A stretch of DNA of 19,336 nucleotides from Deltaproteobacteria bacterium. GTDB lineage: Bacteria > Desulfobacterota > Dissulfuribacteria > Dissulfuribacterales > UBA3076. The first letter of the stretch is position 1; the number at the start of each line of letters is the position of its first letter. The position numbers and the translations under genes were made by a program. Under the pieces are notes generated by a model. That model searched no databases and was not told where the DNA came from. It saw nothing but the letters and a program-made list of their open reading frames with translations. Below are positions 13,933 through 19,336 of this stretch, piece by piece. Location: contig JAUWHV010000177.1 in assembly GCA_030605675.1 (NCBI GenBank), positions 1-19,336 on the forward strand, in the 5' to 3' direction.

Positions 13933-14325
13933 TCAAGATTCCGTGATGGTCTTGTCAGTCGTGACCTGTACCAAGGCGTAATCGGCATTGACCGTACCTT
14001 TTTCACCAATCTCTATGTCAACCTGCAGTTCTTCACTGATCTGATAGAAGACGGTCAAGAAGCCCTTGCCGCAAGACGCAAGACCCACGGCCTCACATTT
14101 GAAATCAGCGATAAGTTTCTTGACGACGATTTAACAGCAGGTTTTCGGGGCATGTATTTTACCAGTAACGAAGGATCGGCCTGTGAGATCTTTGCAGAAT
14201 ACAAAATCGGCGACAACTGGCAAATCGCTCCCGGACATATGACCTTCAGCGGCCCTGAAAACTCACGCCTGGGCCAGTTCAGTCATAATGATATGGCCTA
14301 TCTGAGGTTGAGATATAGTTTTTGA
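13933..14325 (+). pseudogene. 3' fragment of an outer-membrane beta-barrel protein gene
   Basis: An open plus-strand frame of about 130 codons without a proper start runs from the stop codon at 13930-13932 to the TGA at 14323-14325. The product has alternating hydrophobic strands (GVIGIDRTFFTNLYVNLQFF, LTFEISDKFLDDDLTAGFRG, IFAEYKIGDNWQI) and ends in AYLRLRYSF, the terminal aromatic signature recognised by the Bam complex. It resembles the C-terminus of DUF1302-like barrels of Desulfobacterota, from memory. The upstream part of the gene is missing, and the fragment abuts the hsdS remnant head to head at about 13900, so a deletion or rearrangement joined them. Confidence 0.72.
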
Positions 14326-14387
14326 AGACAGGAAGGGGGCGAGAGGGCTCGTGATGAAAGTAACAAGGATTGATAGTCTTTAAAAAC

Positions 14388-14765
14388 CTACTGGCACACC
14401 TGATCCTCTAACTCGCAGTGTTCTGGCTCAATGTCGAGAATCAGGGCAATTGAACTCTTTATGAGGTGAATTTCTTCGTTTGAAATCTTTCCGATTTTTT
14501 CCGCAAATCTCTTATGGCTAATGGCCCTAATCTGAAAACAGTCAACTACCGATTTTTTCTGAAGGCCATTGTCTGAGCTGGGTTCCAGAGAAACAAAAAA
14601 CGGGTTTTCCTCCCAGTACGGGTTCCAGGCAGTGATAGGTACAACAATGGCAAGTTTGAGATGTTTGTCGTGACCACCGTTCAAGATGACTATCGGCCGT
14701 CTTTTCTTGATTTCATCCCCAATGGTTGGATCAAGATTTACCCAATAGATTTCACCGGTTTTCAA
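14388..14765 (-). CDS. MazF/PemK-family mRNA interferase toxin
   Basis: Toxin of a type II toxin-antitoxin pair. Family members cut mRNA at short sequence motifs. The 125-residue protein opens with GEIYWVNLDPTIGDEIKKRR (5-23 region), then PIVIL, AIVVPIT and VVDCFQIRAISHKR (73-86), which are the MazF beta-barrel core with the conserved Arg and the Ser/Thr of the substrate pocket region. The start is a TTG at 14763-14765, with AAGGGG about 7 bases upstream, inside the end of the antitoxin frame; the overlap is 14 bp. Translational coupling to the antitoxin fits this arrangement. The frame is intact, in contrast to the decayed genes to its left. Confidence 0.88.
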   Translation of the reverse strand: MKTGEIYWVNLDPTIGDEIKKRRPIVILNGGHDKHLKLAIVVPITAWNPYWEENPFFVSLEPSSDNGLQKKSVVDCFQIRAISHKRFAEKIGKISNEEIHLIKSSIALILDIEPEHCELEDQVCQ

Positions 14766-14994
14766 AATTTTCCCCTTCTATCGATTCAAAAAGGTTATCA
14801 TACGGTGTTCTGCCGATCACCTCCATGGCTGTCATCCTTTTGAGTTCCCGAAGCCTTTTGCGATCTTCTCTTACCTTGGCATTGACAGCCTCTCGCATAT
14901 ACTCGCTTAGGCTTCTGTAACGTAAATCCTTATAGACCTTCTTGATGAATTCATAATCTTTTGGGTCAATCTGAATTTTGGTTTGAGTCAGCAT
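14752..14994 (-). CDS. Ribbon-helix-helix antitoxin of the MazF-type pair
   Basis: Antitoxin and likely autorepressor. The 80-residue protein has a ribbon-helix-helix N-terminus (TKIQIDPKDYEFIKKVYKDL, then LRYRSLSEYMREAVNAKVRE, about 5-43) and an acidic, probably flexible C-terminus (64-80, with DNLFESIEGENFENR) that would wrap the toxin. The ATG at 14992-14994 has a perfect AGGAGG 6 bases upstream. It precedes and overlaps the toxin gene, which is the usual order. A promoter with an embedded palindrome lies just upstream at 15015-15043. Confidence 0.82.
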   Translation of the reverse strand: MLTQTKIQIDPKDYEFIKKVYKDLRYRSLSEYMREAVNAKVREDRKRLRELKRMTAMEVIGRTPYDNLFESIEGENFENR

Positions 14995-15014
14995 ATTGCA
15001 CCTCCTATTTTTTT

Positions 15015-15043
15015 ATTTTGCCATGATATGGCCCCAATGTCAA
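15015..15043 (-). promoter_or_regulatory. Toxin-antitoxin promoter with candidate operator
   Basis: On the minus strand, TTGACA (15038-15043), a 17-base spacer and CAAAAT (15015-15020) form a plausible promoter about 20 bases upstream of the antitoxin start. The palindrome GCCAT-GAT-ATGGC (15020-15032) lies across the spacer and the -10 edge, where an RHH repressor would block polymerase. Its use as operator is inferred. Confidence 0.6.
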
Positions 15044-15126
15044 AGGTATAAAAATAGGGATACTCTATGGGTATATAAACAATACCAAGCCCATGAGCGC
15101 CCCTCCAAGAGAAGAAAAAAACTGTT

Positions 15127-15167
15127 CTTTTCACCGCCCGGAAGCGAACGACTTGGCGGTGAGAAAA
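15127..15167. repeat. Intergenic inverted repeat, 8-bp core
   Basis: TCACCGCC (15131-15138) and GGCGGTGA (15155-15162) pair over 8 bp with a 16-base spacer, flanked by T-rich (15127-15130) and A-rich (15164-15168) ends that extend the pairing imperfectly. It lies in the roughly 550-bp gap between the toxin-antitoxin genes and ackA. Apart from this, the TA promoter and a possible small gene at 15328, I see nothing in that gap. Confidence 0.5.
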
Positions 15168-15327
15168 ATGGTCTCTGCCGGAATACCTCCATCGAGCAAG
15201 CCAAGCCCCCGCCTATCTCCATAAATCATAGTGAACCATAGGATTGTCCAAGCTACATTTTCTTGACATATCACATCTTTTTTTTATTGAAAATCCTTTA
15301 TAATAATGTTTCGGTAAAAGGTAACTC

Positions 15328-15489
15328 ATGGGCATGAAAGCTATGCATACAAGGATTAGCATCTGGCACCTGTTCTTTGCTCTCTCATTTCTGGTCTGTG
15401 GTTCGTGCCGAGGGCAACGTGTACAATCGAATGCCTGCCACGACAAGAGGGAATATTTCGAAATTTATCTCTGGGCAAAGAACCCTTAA
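15328..15489 (+). CDS. Possible tiny exported or lipoprotein-like peptide
   Basis: A 53-codon plus-strand frame encodes a basic start (MKAMHTR), a hydrophobic core (about WHLFFALSFLVCG, 13-25) and a cysteine (Cys27) in GSC followed by a polar tail of about 26 residues ending LWAKNP. This resembles a lipoprotein signal peptide, though the -3 position is Cys instead of the usual Leu. AAAAGG lies 6 bases before the ATG. It may be a small lipoprotein, like the entericidin-type peptides in size, or the 5' remnant of a longer lipoprotein gene. A longer reading frame lies on the opposite strand here, with no recognisable features. Support is modest. Confidence 0.35.
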   Translation: MGMKAMHTRISIWHLFFALSFLVCGSCRGQRVQSNACHDKREYFEIYLWAKNP

Positions 15490-15548
15490 TTGTAAATATT
15501 TTATATTTTAATAAATCGAAGTACTAGTCCAAGGCGGGAATGGTGATC

Positions 15549-16775
15549 TCACTGGGCAGTCCGGTCTGGACAATCAATAGCCTTTTTTGTCTCCCTCGCA
15601 ATCATCAGCTCCTCATTAGTAGGAATCACCAGGACCTTAACCTCGCTGTTCCGGGTATTGATCTCCCGGATATTGCCGCCGGGAGCAGCATTTTTCTTGG
15701 TATCAATTTCAATGCCGAGCCTGTTCAGCCCCTGACACGATTTTCCCCGGATGAGTGGTGCGTGCTCCCCAACTCCTGCCGTAAAAATGATGGCATCAAC
15801 ACCTCCAAGGACCGCGAAATAGGCACCTATGTACTTTCTGATCCGGTAGGTGTAAATATCAAGCGCTACTGCCGCCCGCTTATCGCCCTTCTCCATTCTG
15901 TCAATCACTTCCCGCATATCATTGGTGCCGCACAGCCCCTTGAGGCCGCTCTCTTTGTTAAGCAGCCAGTCTATTTCCTGCAATGACATGCCTAAGTGAT
16001 CACCCATAAAAAAAGGCAAGGCAGGATCAAGATCACCCGACCGTGTTCCCATCACTAACCCGGCAAGAGGCGTCATGCCCATGGTAGTATCAACGGATTT
16101 GCCGTTTTTTATGGCAGCCATGCTGGCCCCGTTTCCGATATGAATGGTAATGAGATTAAGCTCTGTGAGCGAGCAACCCAGATACTCCGCCGCCTGCTCG
16201 GAGACATAGGCGTGGGAGGTGCCGTGGAAACCGTAACGCCGTACCTTGTGCCGCTCGTACATCTCGTAGGGAATGGCATAGAGAAACGCCGTCATAGGAA
16301 TAGTCTGGTGAAAGGCAGTATCAAATACCGCAACCTGCGGCGCATCCGGAAAGATCGATCCGGCAACCTCAATCCCCATCAGATTTGAAGGGTTATGCAA
16401 AGGGGCCAGGGGGATGTTTTCCTTAATGGCTGCGATCACGTCTTCATCAATAATCACGGTTGAGTGAAACGCCTCCCCGCCATGGACCACGCGGTGGCCC
16501 ACAGCCGAAATATCGGCCTTGTCCGCAATGACTCCGTATTTTGGATCAACCAGCAGGCCCACGATGCGGTTCAGCCCCTCACGATGGTCAGCGATCATAC
16601 TCTCGTCAACATTTTTTTCAGATTCACCATTGGGCCGGACTGTTCTGTGTGTGAGAATGCTGCTCTCTTCACCGATTTTTTCAGCCAGACCTCCTGCCAG
16701 TATCTTACGGTATTCCATGTCGAACAATTCGTACTTGATGGATGAACTCCCTGTGTTGATCACGAGTATTTTCAT
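15549..16775 (-). CDS. ackA: Acetate kinase
   Basis: Interconverts acetyl-phosphate plus ADP with acetate plus ATP, in the cytoplasm. It gives substrate-level ATP during acetate formation, or activates acetate. The 408-residue protein has the ASKHA features in order: MKILVINTGSSSIKYELFD (1-19), GHRVVHGG, VFDTAFHQTIP, RYGFHGTSHAYV, IHIGNGASMAAI, GTRSGDLDPALP and FTAGVGEHAP. The longer frame adds 24 codons that overlap pta. The ATG at 16773-16775 is preferred because it gives the exact family start and lies two bases after the pta stop (TAGTCATG). The pta-ackA coupling implies equal expression of both enzymes. The short C-terminal tail DCPDRTAQ is not conserved. Confidence 0.97.
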   Translation of the reverse strand: MKILVINTGSSSIKYELFDMEYRKILAGGLAEKIGEESSILTHRTVRPNGESEKNVDESMIADHREGLNRIVGLLVDPKYGVIADKADISAVGHRVVHGGEAFHSTVIIDEDVIAAIKENIPLAPLHNPSNLMGIEVAGSIFPDAPQVAVFDTAFHQTIPMTAFLYAIPYEMYERHKVRRYGFHGTSHAYVSEQAAEYLGCSLTELNLITIHIGNGASMAAIKNGKSVDTTMGMTPLAGLVMGTRSGDLDPALPFFMGDHLGMSLQEIDWLLNKESGLKGLCGTNDMREVIDRMEKGDKRAAVALDIYTYRIRKYIGAYFAVLGGVDAIIFTAGVGEHAPLIRGKSCQGLNRLGIEIDTKKNAAPGGNIREINTRNSEVKVLVIPTNEELMIARETKKAIDCPDRTAQ

Positions 16776-16777
16776 GA

Positions 16778-18880
16778 CTAAACTTTTTCCGCTTGCGCCT
16801 GAATTGCCGTAATCGCAACCGTGTTCACTATATCCGCGACCGTGCATCCTCGGCTCAGGTCATTCACAGGATGTTTTAGCCCCTGAAGAATGGGACCGAT
16901 AGCCACTGCTCCTGCTGACCTTTGAACCGCCTTGTAGGTGTTATTGCCCGTGTTCAGATCAGGAAAGATAAACGTGGTGGCCTTTCCTGCAACATCGCTC
17001 TCAGGCAACTTGGTCTTGGCAACCGAGGAATCAACGGCTGCATCATACTGGATAGGTCCCTCGATTTTCAGGCCGGGGAAGAATTCCCGGGCCTTTTCTT
17101 TTGCAATCCTGGTTGCTTCACGGACCTTGTCCACATCCGCTCCCTTGCCTGACTTCCCTGTAGAATAGGAGAGCATGGCTACAATCGGATCAATGCCAAA
17201 GGTCTTTGCGGTTTGTGCAGAGCTGATGGCAATTTCAGCCAGTTGGCAGGCATTTGGATCAGGATTAATTGCACAATCCCCATAGACAAGCACCCTGTCC
17301 TCCAGGCACATCAGGAATACGCTTGAAACAATGGAGAAACCCGGCCTTGTCTTGATGATATGAAGGGCAGGGCGGATCGTTTCTGCAGTACTGTGGACCG
17401 CGCCGGAGACCATTGCATCAGCACGCCCCTTGTACACCATCATGGTTGCAAAATAGTTTGCATCTCTCATCATATCGAGCGCATACTCCTCTGTGATCCC
17501 CGTATGTTTCCTTAAATCAAAATAGGTCTGCACGTACTCATCAAATAACTCGGATTTCAGGGGATCTATGATATTCGCAGAGCTCATCCGCAGTCCCAGT
17601 TGCGCGATCTTCCCACGGATCAGATCTTCATTGCCAAGGAGAGTGATATCCACCACCTCCCGGCGAAGCAGTATCTCAGCAGCCCGCAAGATTCTCTCGT
17701 CCTCGCCCTCTGGTAAGACCACGTGTTGCTTGTTTGCCTTGGCCCTTTGCACCAGTTCATATTCGAACATCTTCGGAGTAATAGTGGTGGTGTGGGTTGT
17801 AACGACCCTTTCCTCCAACTGCTTTGTATCCACATTTTTTTCAAAGACCGCCAGGGCCTGCGTTATCTTCCGGTCATCATCCGGTGAGATTATGGCGTGG
17901 ATATTGGTAACATTTGTTGCTGTGGGGAAAGTATTCTCTTTGACGCTGAGAATAGGCACCATCAGGGGAAATCCTTTGATGAGATCCCATATTGGCTTTT
18001 CCGGTTTCAAGCCACCGGTCAACATGATCCCGGAGATATTTTGCTCGGACGCGGACGAAACCGCAGCCAGGCAGGCGACGATTACGTCCGCCCTGTCTCC
18101 GGGAGTAATAATCAGTGAACCATATTCTATCCTGGTCAAGAAATTATGCAGTTGCATCGCTGCGATCGTAAAGTTGTGCACGTGCCGGTTCAACTGTTCT
18201 TCCCCGTATAACACCTCAGCACCTAAAAGCTTCGCAATCTCGCCCACTGTGGGGTTACCAAGAGATGGTTCATCCGGCATGGCGTAAAGCAATTGTTCTC
18301 CGATCAAGTCCTTTTCTTTCAGGAGCTTGATAATCGTCTCTCTATCCTTTGGTTCTGTGCGGTTAATGATTGTGGCAATTGTGTGACATTTTTTTTCACT
18401 CAGGGATTTAAGAGCCACTTCGACGGATCGGACTATATCATCCGTGCTCTTCTGGTGTGCGTTGGTCACCAATAAGACCGGGCATGACAGGTTTTTACTG
18501 ATCTCCGCATTGATATCGAACTCAAAGGCAGCCGCGGAACTCACAAAGTCAGTGCCTTCGCATAACACAAAATCGCAACCATCACTTAATTGGTTATACT
18601 TATTGATTATTCCCTCAATCAATTCAGTTTGCCTGCCTGGCGAAACCAGATTGCCGGCCTCTGTTGCGGTAAATCCGTACATTTTATCGTACGGAATCCC
18701 CAGGTCAAAATATGAGGAAACAAGATTGATGTCATGATCCTGATCTTTGGTGTCTGAAATAATCGGGCGGAAAAAGCCAACCCTGTCGATTTTCCTGAGC
18801 AGCATCTCCATCACGCCCAGAATAATGGCTGATTTTCCGCTCCTTGCTTCAGTGGCTACGACATAAAGGTTGTTTGACAT
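16778..18880 (-). CDS. pta: Phosphate acetyltransferase, long form
   Basis: Transfers acetyl from CoA to phosphate: acetyl-CoA plus phosphate to acetyl-phosphate, the substrate of AckA encoded next. The 700-residue protein is the long three-domain form. It has an N-terminal BioD-like P-loop domain (VATEARSGKSAIIL, 8-21), a middle DRTGG domain (about 215-330, with TPGDRADVIVACLA), and a C-terminal PTA domain (about 370-695). The last holds VLPEGEDERILRAA, DAMVSGAVHSTAETIRPAL, SYSTGKSGKG, QYDAAVDSSVAKTK and FPDLNTGNNTYKAVQR. In enterobacteria the N-terminal domains mediate allosteric control. The ATG at 18878-18880 has AGGAGG about 7 bases upstream. The tRNA-Arg gene lies 66 bp upstream with no clear terminator between. 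Confidence 0.97.
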   Translation of the reverse strand: MSNNLYVVATEARSGKSAIILGVMEMLLRKIDRVGFFRPIISDTKDQDHDINLVSSYFDLGIPYDKMYGFTATEAGNLVSPGRQTELIEGIINKYNQLSDGCDFVLCEGTDFVSSAAAFEFDINAEISKNLSCPVLLVTNAHQKSTDDIVRSVEVALKSLSEKKCHTIATIINRTEPKDRETIIKLLKEKDLIGEQLLYAMPDEPSLGNPTVGEIAKLLGAEVLYGEEQLNRHVHNFTIAAMQLHNFLTRIEYGSLIITPGDRADVIVACLAAVSSASEQNISGIMLTGGLKPEKPIWDLIKGFPLMVPILSVKENTFPTATNVTNIHAIISPDDDRKITQALAVFEKNVDTKQLEERVVTTHTTTITPKMFEYELVQRAKANKQHVVLPEGEDERILRAAEILLRREVVDITLLGNEDLIRGKIAQLGLRMSSANIIDPLKSELFDEYVQTYFDLRKHTGITEEYALDMMRDANYFATMMVYKGRADAMVSGAVHSTAETIRPALHIIKTRPGFSIVSSVFLMCLEDRVLVYGDCAINPDPNACQLAEIAISSAQTAKTFGIDPIVAMLSYSTGKSGKGADVDKVREATRIAKEKAREFFPGLKIEGPIQYDAAVDSSVAKTKLPESDVAGKATTFIFPDLNTGNNTYKAVQRSAGAVAIGPILQGLKHPVNDLSRGCTVADIVNTVAITAIQAQAEKV

Positions 18881-18946
18881 GGTAGCCTCCTACTGTCGGA
18901 AATCTGTGATTCGTGGCTCCCGCCTTTAAGGAGGGTGGGGAGAATA

Positions 18947-19023
<77 letters not shown>

Positions 19024-19043
19024 GCTCTATCTATATTTTAGGC

Positions 19044-19072
19044 ACTTTAATTTGGCCGACATTGATTGTCAA
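19044..19072 (-). promoter_or_regulatory. Promoter of the tRNA-Arg gene
   Basis: On the minus strand TTGACA (19067-19072), a 17-base spacer and TAAAGT (19044-19049) place a start site about 14 bases before the mature tRNA 5' end at 19023. It could also drive pta-ackA, since no promoter-like sequence or terminator is evident in the 66-bp tRNA-pta gap. Confidence 0.65.
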
Positions 19073-19271
19073 ACCTGATCAAGCAGTAGCTCAGTTCAAT
19101 GAATGACGTGGCATTTACGGGTTATCTGTCCCGGTTGGAAAACTACGCATTTTTTATTAGACTATGAGTGAAGGCGTTTCAAAAAATAATGCCACCATGC
19201 CCTTGACAAGACAGATGTCAAATAGCAAAAGACATGTGATAAAAAACAAGTTAATAAAAAGGAGTTAATAA

Positions 19272-19336
19272 ATGAACAAACGCTATCTTATGGCTCCGGG
19301 TCCTGTAACTGTGGCACCTGAGGTTCTGGCAAAAAT
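19272..19336 (+). CDS. Class V aminotransferase, 5' end only
   Basis: Only the first 21 codons are in the window. They read MNKRYLMAPGPVTVAPEVLAK, matching the N-terminus of PLP-dependent class V aminotransferases of the serine-pyruvate/alanine-glyoxylate type, whose APGPTxVPPEVL stretch is well conserved. AAGGAG lies about 8 bases before the ATG. The gene is divergent from the tRNA-pta-ackA block. A TTGACA box occurs at 19203-19208, but no good -10 element is correctly spaced from it, so the promoter is not settled. The substrate cannot be told from this fragment. Confidence 0.72.
   Translation, partial: MNKRYLMAPGPVTVAPEVLAK

Noticed and set aside
15263..15304. TTGACA (15263-15268) with TATAAT (15299-15304) as promoter of the small plus-strand peptide
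   Set aside because: The spacing is 30 bases, far from the usual 16-18, so the two boxes cannot work as a pair.
15213..15446. A 77-residue minus-strand frame in the gap before ackA
   Set aside because: No recognisable domain or ribosome-binding site, cysteine- and arginine-rich composition typical of an antisense frame, and overlap with the better-supported plus-strand peptide.
19164..19268. A 34-codon plus-strand frame running into the aminotransferase ribosome-binding site, as a leader peptide
   Set aside because: It has no ribosome-binding site, no run of regulatory codons and no attenuator-like hairpins, so it is probably chance.

Overview
The window reads as chromosomal DNA of a Gram-negative anaerobe, most likely one of the Desulfobacterota (former Deltaproteobacteria). 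This is inferred from gene content: a ferredoxin-fused ETF alpha subunit next to an acyl-CoA dehydrogenase, a long-form Pta with AckA, an outer-membrane beta-barrel fragment, and many palindromic short-repeat elements between genes. I cannot name a genus. Almost every gene is on the minus strand, so transcription runs from right to left.

Region 1 (about 1-9400) is one long lipid-synthesis operon. Reading with transcription: yceD - rpmF - plsX - fabH - acd - etfB - etfA - fabG - acpP - fabF - rpiB (cut by the window edge). A good sigma70-type promoter lies at 9373-9400. The order matches the familiar yceD-rpmF-plsX-fabH-fabD-fabG-acpP-fabF cluster, except that the fabD position holds an acyl-CoA dehydrogenase plus a two-subunit ETF. 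EtfB carries the DGDTAQVGP motif of flavin-bifurcating ETFs and EtfA has an N-terminal two-cluster ferredoxin domain. A CarCDE/Bcd-Etf-like redox module placed inside the fatty-acid operon is the most interesting signal in the window.

Region 2 (9400-12400) holds an aberrant TatC homologue that appears to lack both twin-arginine-recognition glutamates, purQ, and an orphan RimK-like ATP-grasp protein.

Region 3 (12500-15500) is a decayed accessory segment. It has a small two-helix membrane protein, a truncated type I restriction specificity gene (hsdS) broken by an in-frame amber codon, the 3' end of an outer-membrane beta-barrel gene on the plus strand, an apparently intact MazF-type toxin-antitoxin pair with its own promoter and palindrome, and a possible tiny exported peptide.

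Region 4 (15549-19336) is pta-ackA (acetyl-CoA to acetate with ATP formation), a tRNA-Arg(CCG) with its promoter just upstream of pta, and the start of a plus-strand class V aminotransferase.

Most larger gaps in regions 1 and 2 hold palindromic elements built from 7- or 8-base units. One type (hairpin GTGTCTGAACG with an AATTTTG heptamer tail) occurs three times. The others use different units (TTAGCNN, GGAATTGA, ATATCGA, GGAATANN), and a GC-richer element with three copies of a GTAANCRTTYACRGGG-like motif supplies the stop codon of yceD.
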